Source: Alphaproteobacteria bacterium
GTDB taxonomy: Bacteria > Pseudomonadota > Alphaproteobacteria > Bin65
DNA length: 64,000 nucleotides
Reading direction: 5' to 3'
Assembly: GCA_022819985.1 (NCBI GenBank)
Contig: JAJEGH010000023.1
Location: 186,001-250,000 of the forward strand
Part shown: one piece after another, positions 26,771 to 34,955 of the stretch
Numbering within the stretch: position 1 is the stretch's first letter
Layout: each line of letters opens with the position of its first letter
Translations under genes and position numbers: made by a program
Notes under the pieces: model-generated
What the model was told of the DNA's origin: nothing
The model's database searches: none
The model's input: only the letters and a program-made list of their open reading frames with translations

Positions 26771-26814
26771 ATGAGCGGGGCCCGATGAGCGGGGGCCCGA
26801 TGAGCGGGGGCCTG
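26771..26814 (+). repeat. Start-codon tandem repeat at the chrA 5' end
   Basis: Three copies of ATGAGCGGGG(G)CCYG: a 14-bp copy (26771-26784, four G) and two 15-bp copies (26785-26799, 26800-26814, five G). Each begins with ATG. The first ATG is out of frame with chrA because its copy is one G shorter; the other two are in frame. Confidence 0.9.
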
Positions 26815-28230
26815 CCGCACGGGCAGTCCGGAGGACGCCCCGGAGATTCTCCCGAACGGCGGGACGGCGCCGACGGGCGGCCCTGGCCGTCGCTGCGCGA
26901 GGCGTTCGCCGTCTGGGCGAAGATCGCCCTGCTCAGCTTCGGCGGCCCGGCCGGGCAGATCGCCGTCATGCACCGCATCCTGGTCGAGGAGAAGCGCTGG
27001 CTCGGCGAGGCGCGCTTCCTGCACGCGCTCAACTTCTGCATGCTGCTGCCCGGCCCGGAGGCCCAACAGCTCGCGACCTATACCGGCTGGCTGATGCACG
27101 GCATCCGCGGCGGCCTCGTCGCCGGGCTGCTGTTCGTCCTGCCCGGCGCCCTTGCCATCATGGCGCTCAGCGCCGTCTATGCGCTCTACGGCGATGTCGG
27201 CGCGGTCGCCGCGCTGTTCTTCGGGCTCAAGGCCGCCGTGCTCGCCATCGTCGTCCAGGCGGTAGTGCGGATCGGCCGCCGGGCCTTGCGCAACCGGGCG
27301 ATGGTTGCGCTCGCCGCCGCCTCGTTCGTCGCCATCTTCTTCTTCGACGCGCCGTTCCCGCTGATCGTTCTGGCGGCGGCGGCCGTCGGCTTTCTCGGCG
27401 CGCGTTCCGGTTCGCCGGTCTTCGCCGGCGGCGGACACGGCGACGCCGCCGAAACGGCGGCCGGCGCCGCGACGATCCTGGGCGATGCGCCGCCGGCCCG
27501 CGGCCCGGCGCAGCGGCGGCGGCTGTTCCTGACCGCCGCCCTGCTGCTGGTCCTGTGGCTCGGCCCGGTCGGCATCCTGTGGGCGGTCCTCGGCGGCAGT
27601 CACGTCTTTGCCGAGATCGCTTTTTTCTTCAGCAAGATGGCGGTGGTCACCTTCGGCGGCGCCTATGCCGTGCTCGCCTGGGTCGCCCAGGCCGGCGTCG
27701 AGACCTACGGCTGGCTGCGGCCCGGCGAGATGCTGGACGGGCTCGGCATGGCGGAGACGACGCCGGGGCCGCTCATCATGGTCACCCAGTTCGTCGGCTT
27801 CATGGCCGCCTTCCGCGAATCCGGCCCGCTCGCCGCCCTGCCCGCCGGAGTATTGGGCGGCGCGCTGACGACCTGGGTAACCTTCGCGCCCTGTTTCCTG
27901 TGGATCTTCCTCGGCGCGCCCTATGTCGAACGGCTGCGCGAGAACCGGGCGCTCTCGGCGGCGCTCGCCGCCATTACCGCCGCGGTGGTCGGCGTCATCC
28001 TGAACCTCGCGCTGTGGTTCGCGCTGCACACGATCTTCGGCACGGTCGTCCGCTTCGAGGCCCGGGGCCTGTCGGTCGCCGTGCCGCAGGTCGACACGCT
28101 GAACCCCTGGGCGCTCGGCCTTGCGGCGGCGGCGCTTATCGCCGCCTTCGGCTTCCGCCTCGGCGCCGTCCCCCTGCTCGCCGGCGCGGCGGCGGCGGGG
28201 CTGGTTCTGGAGGCTGCGGGGGCGGTGTGA
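26785..28230 (+). CDS. chrA: Chromate transporter, two-domain ChrA
   Basis: Membrane protein of the CHR superfamily that exports chromate. About 481 residues from the ATG at 26785. Two homologous CHR domains are clear: 'WAKIALLSFGGPAGQIAVMH' and 'LPGPEAQQLATYTGWLMHG' in the first half, 'FSKMAVVTFGGAYAVLAWVAQ' and 'TTPGPLIMVTQFVGFMAAF' in the second, each with about five or six helices. The first ~35 residues are Gly/Ser/Pro-rich and not conserved; starts at 26785, 26800 or an upstream GTG/ATG are all possible because of the start-codon repeat. Confidence 0.93.
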   Translation: MSGGPMSGGLPHGQSGGRPGDSPERRDGADGRPWPSLREAFAVWAKIALLSFGGPAGQIAVMHRILVEEKRWLGEARFLHALNFCMLLPGPEAQQLATYTGWLMHGIRGGLVAGLLFVLPGALAIMALSAVYALYGDVGAVAALFFGLKAAVLAIVVQAVVRIGRRALRNRAMVALAAASFVAIFFFDAPFPLIVLAAAAVGFLGARSGSPVFAGGGHGDAAETAAGAATILGDAPPARGPAQRRRLFLTAALLLVLWLGPVGILWAVLGGSHVFAEIAFFFSKMAVVTFGGAYAVLAWVAQAGVETYGWLRPGEMLDGLGMAETTPGPLIMVTQFVGFMAAFRESGPLAALPAGVLGGALTTWVTFAPCFLWIFLGAPYVERLRENRALSAALAAITAAVVGVILNLALWFALHTIFGTVVRFEARGLSVAVPQVDTLNPWALGLAAAALIAAFGFRLGAVPLLAGAAAAGLVLEAAGAV

Positions 28231-28266
28231 GAATTGCTTCCAAGGAACATCGGGTTCGTGCGAGGG

Positions 28267-28425
28267 GAAATGGCGGGCCGGATCCACCAAGGCATGCAGC
28301 AAGCGGAGCACCTCGACCGTCGGCGGCCGCTCCGGGGAACCGATCCGATAGAACACCAGATGCCGGCCTTTTCGCCCCTGCCGTCCGACGTGAAGCGACA
28401 TCGGGCCTTTGGCAATGTTATCGCG
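28267..28425 (-). pseudogene. ParE/RelE-type toxin remnant (C-terminal part)
   Basis: A stretch of about 53 codons reads 'RDNIAKGPMSLHVGRQGRKG', then 'RHLVFYRIGS' and 'VEVLRLLHALVDPARHF'. This is the C-terminal half of a ParE/RelE-fold toxin (H-x-V-F-Y-R ... R-x-L-H ... D-x-x-R-H). The N-terminal half and an antitoxin are missing; upstream it runs directly into a transposase fragment in another frame, and there is no stop codon at the normal place. It is therefore a decayed piece. Confidence 0.5.
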
Positions 28426-28573
28426 CGCCCTCGCTCCGGGCGGCGACCCGGCGTTCGCGGTCCCAACTGCGGGCGGCGTAGGTGAGTTCGGCGAAGCGGC
28501 GCTGCTTCAGCCGGCTCTCGGCGAAGCCGGCCCCGACAGGCCGGAAATGAAAGCCGTCCAGAGCTACGGTCCG
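28418..28573 (-). pseudogene. IS1380-type transposase fragment
   Basis: About 50 codons read 'VALDGFHFRPVGAGFAESRL' and 'KQRRFAELTYAARSWDRERR' and stop at 28418. The 'FAxxxYAAxSWDRxRRVVA' pattern matches the middle of IS1380-family DDE transposases. Flanking transposase sequence and terminal inverted repeats are absent. The fragment abuts the toxin remnant. The rest of the 458-bp spacer between chrA and the LysR gene shows no gene. Confidence 0.4.
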
Positions 28574-28688
28574 TCACCGCCGTACTCCCGTGTCAGATTC
28601 AGCTTAACCAATTGAATCATAATACAAAACGGAACGCGTCGGCGCCTCTTTCGTGAAATATCCGGTCGCTGGATGCGGCCCGCTCCTG

Positions 28689-29612
28689 TCAGCCCGGCCC
28701 ACTTTCGACCAGGGTCAAACCGGGATAGGCCTGCAGGCCTTCTCGAAGCGCATCGGCGAATGCCAGAACGAGCTGGCTGCGCCGGCTGCGCGACGGGTAG
28801 GCGACCTCCATGTCGAAGTGAATCGCCGGGACGAACGGCTTGACCGCGACCTGCCTGTCATCGGCCTCCATCGCGCTGAACGGGTCGACAATGGAGACCC
28901 CTGCGCCCTGGGCGACGAAGGCGCAGGCCGAAGCGGCCATGGGCGTATCGATCCGAATGGACCGGCGAATGCCCGCCGACTCGAAGGGATGGTCGACGCG
29001 CGATCGGATGCGGTCGAGCATCGTCAGGGAGATGAAGGACTCTCCTTCGAGATCCGCCGGCTCGATATGCGCCTTGTTTGCCAGGCGATGGCCGCGCGGC
29101 AGAATGCAAACGGCGGCGATGCGGAACTGGAAATCGGTCGAGACGCCGGGATGATCGAAGCCGGCAGCGAAGATTCCGAGGTCAAGCTGCTGGCCGGCGA
29201 GAGATTCGATGATCTTCTGGGAACTGCGTCCGTGAAGCGTCAGGGACACCTGCGGACGCCGGGCAAGGAATGCGGTGGCGACCCTTTGCGCAAATCCGGC
29301 GGATAGCGCGGGCATCACGCCGACCGTCAACCGGCCGTCCCGCCGCTCCCGGATATCGACGGCGGATTGTTCGATCCGGGCGACACTCGCAAAGGCGTGT
29401 TCGACCACGTTGTAGAGCATGACCGCTTCCGGAGTCGGGGCAAGCCTGCCGTGGGCGCGGTCGAAGACCTCGAAGCCGACCGCCCGCTCGAAATTCGCGA
29501 TGAGCTTGCTGACAGCAGGCTGCGAGACATTGAGGATTTCCGCGGCGTGGATCGCGGTCCCCGTTTCCATGACAGCCTTGAAGGCCTCCAGCTGGCGCAG
29601 GTTCAGTTGCAC
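28689..29612 (-). CDS. LysR family transcriptional regulator
   Basis: A 307-residue regulator with an N-terminal winged HTH ('LRQLEAFKAVMETGTAIHAA', 'NVSQPAVSKLIANFERAVGF') and a C-terminal effector-binding domain from ~90. The N-terminus resembles OccR/NocR, the opine-catabolism regulators. It overlaps the 3' end of the M28 peptidase gene by 10 bp and is transcribed away from the transporter operon it probably controls. The likely inducer is the transported compound or a metabolite of it; this is inferred from position. Confidence 0.9.
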   Translation of the reverse strand: MQLNLRQLEAFKAVMETGTAIHAAEILNVSQPAVSKLIANFERAVGFEVFDRAHGRLAPTPEAVMLYNVVEHAFASVARIEQSAVDIRERRDGRLTVGVMPALSAGFAQRVATAFLARRPQVSLTLHGRSSQKIIESLAGQQLDLGIFAAGFDHPGVSTDFQFRIAAVCILPRGHRLANKAHIEPADLEGESFISLTMLDRIRSRVDHPFESAGIRRSIRIDTPMAASACAFVAQGAGVSIVDPFSAMEADDRQVAVKPFVPAIHFDMEVAYPSRSRRSQLVLAFADALREGLQAYPGLTLVESGPG

Positions 29613-30898
29613 GATGCTTCGCCATTGCTAACCGCGCGCAGGTCGAGCCCGTCTGCGGTGCAGGCCCTGTAGACGATATGCGCCGTCAGTCCGGCCGCCC
29701 GCTCCAGGTCGCCCGGGTCTACCTTGTCCGCGGTGTCGCCGGGCGTCAGCACATAACGCATATTCGATTCCGGCTTGCCGAAGCCTGCGAGGAGGCGGCA
29801 GGCCGGAATGCCGGCGGCGGCAAAGTTGTAGTGGTCCGAATTGCGCACCAGCGGTTCATGCAGGGCCAGCGGAGCCCCGTATGAAGCGGCGGCGGATCGG
29901 AGAAATCCGGCGAGTGGAGGAAACCCGCTGTACAGGGCCGTCAGGTCCGGCGACCCCGCCACGGAATCGAGGTTGACGTTGAGCGCGACGGCGCGCCGTT
30001 CCGCGGCATCCAGACCGGCGACATAGGCCTCCGACCCCAGCAATCCCCATTCCTCGATCGAGAACAGGCAGAGCCGCAGGCCGCGCCGCAGCCGGTCCCG
30101 CATTGCAGCAGCCTGCGCCGCAACGGTTTCCGCCGCAACGAGCGCCGCGGCAACCCCACTGGCATTGTCGATCGCGCTCTCGGCGAGGCCGTGACCGTCG
30201 AGATGGGCGCTGAGCACGATCCAGTCGTCCGTCTCGCCCGCGAATTCGAGACAGAGCATTTCCGTCTCCATCGCCTCGGCCTCGGCCTCGACGACCAGCC
30301 GGATCCGGGGCCGGGCGCCCTCCGGACGGCCGAGCGCCGAGGCTGCGTCGGCATCGATGCCCAAAGCCGGAATCGGCGGCGGATCGCCGAATCCGACGCC
30401 ACCGCCAATCGGACCGGACATGCCGCCGGTCGGTGCGATCAGGAAGGCCGCCGCGCCGCCGGCCGCGGCCCAGGCGTATTTCCGGGCGCGATGCACATGG
30501 TCCGGGGAGAACATGAACTCGTGGCGGACCAGGGCGATGCGGCCGCGAAGCGCAGCGGCGCAGCGGGCGAAGTCCGTTTCGTCGCCGCGTCCGAGGTCCA
30601 CGACTTCTCCCGGCAGCCCGCCGGCCGGCGTCGCCGGGGACCGCAGCAAAGGATAGCCCTCGAAGGGCCGGGGAGTTCCCGCGACATGCAGCCGGCCGTT
30701 TTGAGCACGCCACCCGTCGTAGGGCTGGCGGATCGCCCGGAAACGGCCGCCGTACCGCGACGCCAGCTGGCGCAGGCGGTCGGCCAGCACGGTGCGTGCA
30801 GCCTCCTCCGACGGCGTCCCGCACAAACGACCGCCCAGCCGGCACAGGGCTTGGAAATCCGGCCAGGGATCAATGTCGCCAAGCGCGCTGCCGGTCAT
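29603..30898 (-). CDS. M28 family zinc peptidase
   Basis: A 431-residue aminopeptidase-type enzyme with a PA-like insert (residues ~100-190) and an M28 core. Metal ligands are visible: 'LSAHLDGHGLAESAIDNASGV' (His and bridging Asp), 'FSIEEWGLLGSEAY' (general base Glu plus ligand Glu), 'NVNLDSVAGSPD' (Asp) and 'NSDHYNFAAAG' (His). No signal peptide is apparent, so it probably acts in the cytoplasm on an imported peptide or N-acyl compound. It is divergent from the ABC transporter operon across 180 bp and followed by the LysR gene. Confidence 0.9.
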   Translation of the reverse strand: MTGSALGDIDPWPDFQALCRLGGRLCGTPSEEAARTVLADRLRQLASRYGGRFRAIRQPYDGWRAQNGRLHVAGTPRPFEGYPLLRSPATPAGGLPGEVVDLGRGDETDFARCAAALRGRIALVRHEFMFSPDHVHRARKYAWAAAGGAAAFLIAPTGGMSGPIGGGVGFGDPPPIPALGIDADAASALGRPEGARPRIRLVVEAEAEAMETEMLCLEFAGETDDWIVLSAHLDGHGLAESAIDNASGVAAALVAAETVAAQAAAMRDRLRRGLRLCLFSIEEWGLLGSEAYVAGLDAAERRAVALNVNLDSVAGSPDLTALYSGFPPLAGFLRSAAASYGAPLALHEPLVRNSDHYNFAAAGIPACRLLAGFGKPESNMRYVLTPGDTADKVDPGDLERAAGLTAHIVYRACTADGLDLRAVSNGEASCN

Positions 30899-30945
30899 CC
30901 GTTGCCCCTGTCGTTCCGTCCGCCCGGCCCGTCCGGCCGAAGGTC

Positions 30946-31002
30946 TTGCAAAATAACTTATCGGAATATAATCGCCAAAAAAAGGAATTTGACGGAATAC
31001 AA
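30946..31002 (+). promoter_or_regulatory. Promoter and LysR-type binding candidates for the transporter operon
   Basis: TTGCAA (30946-30951) and TATAAT (30967-30972), 15 bp apart, form a candidate promoter. TTAT-N6-ATAA (30958-30971) overlaps the -10 and resembles a LysR T-N11-A type site. CGGAATAYAA occurs twice (30962-30971 and 30993-31002), 31 bp or about three helical turns apart. A strong GGAGGAG ribosome site precedes the ATG at 31079. Confidence 0.45.
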
Positions 31003-31078
31003 GGGTTCGGATTGACTGTTTCGAACGGCTTTCCGAAAGCCCGTTACAGAGTGTCGAAACCCGGAGGAGACCTCAAGG

Positions 31079-32722
31079 ATGTCCAACCACCAAATTCCGC
31101 GCCGAGACCTCTTGAAGGCGGGAGGCGCCGCGGTCGGCGCGGCCGCCGTCGGCCTGCCCGGCGCCGCCTTCGCCGCCAAAGCCGGCGCCAAGGTCGAATC
31201 GCCCGCATTGACCACTTCGACGGCCAAGTTCGATCCGGTCCGGCCGGAAACGGCCCGGCTGATTTCGCAGGCCGCCAGAAAGGTCGGGTTCGACATCCGG
31301 GCGAATCCGATCGATTACAACCAGGGCATTCAGAAAGTCATCATGCAGCATGACTACGACATGTTCCTGGTCCGCCTGACCGGCGCCTCGGTCAGGATCG
31401 ATCCGAATGTCTTCATCCACCTGGTGCACCACTCGTCGAACCATCGCAAGGGCGGTTTCAACTGGACCGGCTACAAGAACGCCGAGGTGGACAGGCTGGC
31501 CGCTGCCCAGCAGACGGAAATGGATGTCGAAAAGCGCCGCGAACTGGTCTACCGCGCGCAGGAGCTGATCGATGCCGACCAGCCGAACAATGTCGTCGTC
31601 TACCCGAAAATGACCAATGCCTACCGGTCGGACCGCCTGAGCGGCCTGGTGCCCCAGATGGGCGAGGGCATCGGCAGTTTCTGGACCGATATCTCGATGG
31701 TTCCGTCCGGCGGCGATGGCTATGTCCGGACCGGCGCGACCGTCGCGCTGAAGAACCTGAACCCGGTCGCGGTCAAGGACGCGAACGAGTTCAAGGAGTT
31801 GCGCATGATCTACGACCGGCTGTTCCGGGTCGGTCCGGACGGCCGGGCACAGCCCTGGGCGGCGACCTCCTTCAAGGTCGTCGATTCCACGACCATCGAT
31901 ATCGTTCTGCGCGACGGCATGAAATGGCACGACGGCAAGCCGGTCACCGCGGAAGATGTCAAATTCTCGTTCGACTATCAGAAGAAGTGGAAGGCGCCCT
32001 TCTTCGTGGCGTCGCTCGGCAAGGTCAAATCGGTCGATATTACCGGCAAGAACAGCCTGCGTTTCTCGCTGACCGAGCCCTTCGCGCCCCTGCTGTCGAA
32101 CCTGTTCGGCGCAATCTTCCTCATCCCGAAGCATATCTGGCAGGACATACCCGCCAAGGTCGACGTCGACGATCCCCTGAACTATGCCAACAAGAAGCCG
32201 GTCGGAAGCGGCCCGTTCACCTTCGACTACTGGGACCGCGGCAAGGAGATGAAGGTTTCGGCGAACAAGGCGCACTTCAATCCGCCCAAATGCGCCGGGA
32301 TCATCAGGATCGTCTACGGCAGCCACGATGCCATGGCGGCTGCCATCGAGAAGGGCGAGTGCGACCGGACGCGCTACATTCTCAAGCCGAGCCTGATGGA
32401 CGATCTGGACAAGCTGAAGAATGTCGTCGGCAAGGGGTATCCGAGCCACGGCTTCTATTGCCTGAGCTACAACCTCAACAAGCCGCCGTTCGACAACGCC
32501 ACGATCCGGGAGGCGATGCGCTATATCCTTCCCAAGGACCTGATCCGCGACGTCGTCCTGGGCGGGCATGCGGAGAATGGCGGATCGGTGATCGGCCCGG
32601 CCAACAAGTTCTGGCACAATTCGGCGGTCAAGACGCCGTCGCAGGACCTGAACAAGGCGCGCAAGATATTGGCCGACGCCGGCTTTACCTGGAAGGACGG
32701 GAAGCTGCACTATCCCGGATAA
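31079..32722 (+). CDS. ABC transporter substrate-binding protein, apparently circularly permuted
   Basis: A family-5 (peptide/opine/nickel type) periplasmic binding protein of 547 residues. A Tat-like signal 'RRDLLKAGGAAVGAAAVGLP' opens it. The lobe order is reversed. Residues ~45-215 carry motifs that normally end such proteins: 'DPVRPETARLISQAARKVGF', 'DYDMFLVRL', 'IDPNVFIH', 'GYKNAEVDRLAAAQ', 'EKRRELVYRAQELIDADQP'. Residues ~216-526 carry those that normally begin them: 'LNPVAVKDANEFKELRMIYD', 'MKWHDGKPVTAEDVKFSFDY', 'PVGSGPFTFDYWDRG'. The protein ends at 'ARKILADAGFTWKDGKLHYP', usually the mid-protein hinge. The frame is intact. First gene of the operon; the ligand is unknown. Confidence 0.9.
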   Translation: MSNHQIPRRDLLKAGGAAVGAAAVGLPGAAFAAKAGAKVESPALTTSTAKFDPVRPETARLISQAARKVGFDIRANPIDYNQGIQKVIMQHDYDMFLVRLTGASVRIDPNVFIHLVHHSSNHRKGGFNWTGYKNAEVDRLAAAQQTEMDVEKRRELVYRAQELIDADQPNNVVVYPKMTNAYRSDRLSGLVPQMGEGIGSFWTDISMVPSGGDGYVRTGATVALKNLNPVAVKDANEFKELRMIYDRLFRVGPDGRAQPWAATSFKVVDSTTIDIVLRDGMKWHDGKPVTAEDVKFSFDYQKKWKAPFFVASLGKVKSVDITGKNSLRFSLTEPFAPLLSNLFGAIFLIPKHIWQDIPAKVDVDDPLNYANKKPVGSGPFTFDYWDRGKEMKVSANKAHFNPPKCAGIIRIVYGSHDAMAAAIEKGECDRTRYILKPSLMDDLDKLKNVVGKGYPSHGFYCLSYNLNKPPFDNATIREAMRYILPKDLIRDVVLGGHAENGGSVIGPANKFWHNSAVKTPSQDLNKARKILADAGFTWKDGKLHYPG

Positions 32723-32810
32723 AGCGCCTAGCCGCCGGCGGCGGGCGCTGACGATCGCCCGCCGCCGGCCGGACAGGCGCGCCTAGCGCGGCCGACCCTG
32801 CGAGACGGCG

Positions 32811-33785
32811 ATGCGGGAATATATCGCCCGTCGCATCCTGTATTCGCTGTTCACGATCTTCGCGGTCGCGACGGTCCTGTTCGTCATGTTCCGCATGATG
32901 CCGGGCGATCCGACGGCGCAGGTCATCAGCCCGGCGCTCGACGAGGCGTCGCAGAAGCGCCTGAAGGAAGCATTCGGCCTCGATCGCTCGTTGCCGATGC
33001 AATACCTGATCTATCTCAAGAATCTGGTCACGCTCGACTGGGGCCGCTCCTTCACCAGTTCCGAGAGCGTTTTCGAAATCCTGATCTACCGGACCTGGAA
33101 CACGCTCCTGCTGATGGGCGCTGCGATGTGTCTGACGCTGGCCATCGGCCTGAATATCGGGATGGTGATGGGCTGGCGGCGCGGCGGCAAGCTCGATGTC
33201 GGCGGCACGGTCGTGTCGATGATCTTCCAGTCGGCGCCGCCCTTCATCACCGGCATCCTCCTGCTCATCGTTCTCAGCTACAGTCTGGACCTCTTCCCGA
33301 CCGGCGGCATGCACAGTCCCGGCGTGCGCCCGACCGATCTGTTCGCCTTCATTTTCACCAGTGACTTTCTCGATCACATCGTGCTGCCGACGATCACGAT
33401 CACGGCCTACTATCTGGCGACGCCGATGCTGATTATGCGCGACAGCATGCTGGAGGTGCTGGGCAGCGATTTCGTCGAGTTCGCGCGCGCGAAGGGCCTG
33501 CCGCCCCATGTCGTGATGGTCCGGCATGCCGCGCGCAACGCGCTGTTGGCGGTCACGACCGTGTCCTCGATTCTTCTCGGTTTTGCGATCGGCGGCCAGG
33601 TGATCGTCGAGACGGTTTTCTCGTGGCCCGGCATGGGGCTGCTGATGGTCGAGGCGGCGGCCTCGCACGACTATCCGGTCGCGCAGGCGTCCTTCTTGCT
33701 GCTCGCCGTCATCGTGATCGCGATGAACCTGATTGCGGATATCTCCTACAGCTATCTCGATCCGCGCATCAAGGTCGGAAGCTAG
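32811..33785 (+). CDS. Peptide/opine-type ABC transporter permease (DppB-like)
   Basis: Inner-membrane permease of 324 residues with six helices. 'MREYIARRILYSLFTIFAVATVLFVMFRMMPGDP' is the standard DppB N-terminus (split here as a description: short basic lead, helix 1, then the M-x-P-G-D-P motif), and the ATPase-docking loop appears as 'FVEFARAKGLPPHVVMVRHA'. It follows the binding-protein gene after 88 bp and precedes the enolase-superfamily gene by 12 bp. Confidence 0.93.
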   Translation: MREYIARRILYSLFTIFAVATVLFVMFRMMPGDPTAQVISPALDEASQKRLKEAFGLDRSLPMQYLIYLKNLVTLDWGRSFTSSESVFEILIYRTWNTLLLMGAAMCLTLAIGLNIGMVMGWRRGGKLDVGGTVVSMIFQSAPPFITGILLLIVLSYSLDLFPTGGMHSPGVRPTDLFAFIFTSDFLDHIVLPTITITAYYLATPMLIMRDSMLEVLGSDFVEFARAKGLPPHVVMVRHAARNALLAVTTVSSILLGFAIGGQVIVETVFSWPGMGLLMVEAAASHDYPVAQASFLLLAVIVIAMNLIADISYSYLDPRIKVGS

Positions 33786-33797
33786 GGAGCCGGCGCG

Positions 33798-34955
33798 GTG
33801 AAGATCCACAGCATCGATATCTACGCCCTGTCCATCCCCTTCGTCACGCCTTACCGGCTGTCCAGGATCTACGGCACGGTGACCGACAACCAGTCGATCG
33901 TGATCCGAATCCGGACGGACGACGGGCCGAGCGGCTGGGGCGAAGCCAATCCGCTGCCGCCGTTTACCGAGGAAACGCCCGCCGGCGTCTTCAACCTGCT
34001 CGAAGGCACGCTCGGACCGGTCCTGGTCGGCGCCGACGCGGGCAACATCGCGCGCTGCCGGCGGGCGGTCGACGAATGCGTGCCGGGCAATCCGACCGCC
34101 AAGGGGGCCCTGGACATGGCGCTCCACGACCTGGCGGGCAAGGCGGCCGGCCGGCCGGTCCACGCCCTGCTCGGCGGCAGCCTGGCCGACGACCTGCCCG
34201 TCCTGTGGCCGATCGGCAGCGGCACGCCGGAGGAAGACAGGCGCGTTGTCGAGGCCAGGGCAGCCGAAGGATTCCGCTCGTTCATGGTCAAGATGGGCGC
34301 CCAGCCAGTGGAGCGGGAAATCCGGCGCGTCGCCGCCCTGACCGAACGGTTCCATCCGGAAATCCGGTTTATCGTCGATGCCAACCAGGGCTGGAGCCAA
34401 TCGGAGGCCCTGCGCTTCGTCGACGGAGCGAACCGCTATCCGCTGGCGCTGATCGAACAACCGGTCGACCGCAATGACATTGCCGGGCTGGCGCGCGTCC
34501 GCGCCGCTTCGCTCGCGCCGGTTTCGGCCGACGAAAGCGTCTTTTCGCCGGTCGAAGCGGCGGCGCTGGCGCGCGCCGGCGCGGTCGATGCCCTGAGCCT
34601 GAAGGTATCCAAGAACGGCGGTATCGCGCCGGCGCGGGATATCGCGGTGCTCGCCGCCGCAAACGGCATGACCTGCCTGATGAACAGCATGCTCGAGTGC
34701 GGCGTGACCCAGGCCGCCTCGCTGCAGTTGGGCTGCACGCTGGGCAACCTTGTCGACTGCGGACACGCCTATATGTCGACCCTGCGGCTGACGGACGACT
34801 TCACCGATTTCGGCGCCCTTGTGACGGACGGCCGCGTGCGGGTTCCAGACGAACCGGGCCTCGGCATTGCCGTTGACGAAGACAAGGTGGCCGCGCTCGC
34901 GCTGCGGCACGCCAGCGTCGGCCCGGCGCGCGCCTCCCAGGACGCCGGGGCATGA
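33798..34955 (+). CDS. Mandelate racemase/muconate lactonizing enzyme family protein
   Basis: Enolase-superfamily enzyme of 385 residues that abstracts a proton alpha to a carboxylate. Metal ligands are in 'FIVDANQGWS' (Asp), 'LIEQPVDRND' (Glu) and 'PVSADESVFS' (Asp/Glu), and the C-terminal catalytic Lys in 'LSLKVSKNGG'. At the first catalytic position the sequence reads 'SFMVKMG', so the first Lys of the usual KxK is Met while the second is kept. Family members include dipeptide epimerases, N-acyl amino acid racemases and hydroxyproline-betaine epimerase. Its placement between two permease genes, overlapping the next by 4 bp, suggests it inverts or racemises the imported compound. Confidence 0.85.
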   Translation: MKIHSIDIYALSIPFVTPYRLSRIYGTVTDNQSIVIRIRTDDGPSGWGEANPLPPFTEETPAGVFNLLEGTLGPVLVGADAGNIARCRRAVDECVPGNPTAKGALDMALHDLAGKAAGRPVHALLGGSLADDLPVLWPIGSGTPEEDRRVVEARAAEGFRSFMVKMGAQPVEREIRRVAALTERFHPEIRFIVDANQGWSQSEALRFVDGANRYPLALIEQPVDRNDIAGLARVRAASLAPVSADESVFSPVEAAALARAGAVDALSLKVSKNGGIAPARDIAVLAAANGMTCLMNSMLECGVTQAASLQLGCTLGNLVDCGHAYMSTLRLTDDFTDFGALVTDGRVRVPDEPGLGIAVDEDKVAALALRHASVGPARASQDAGA

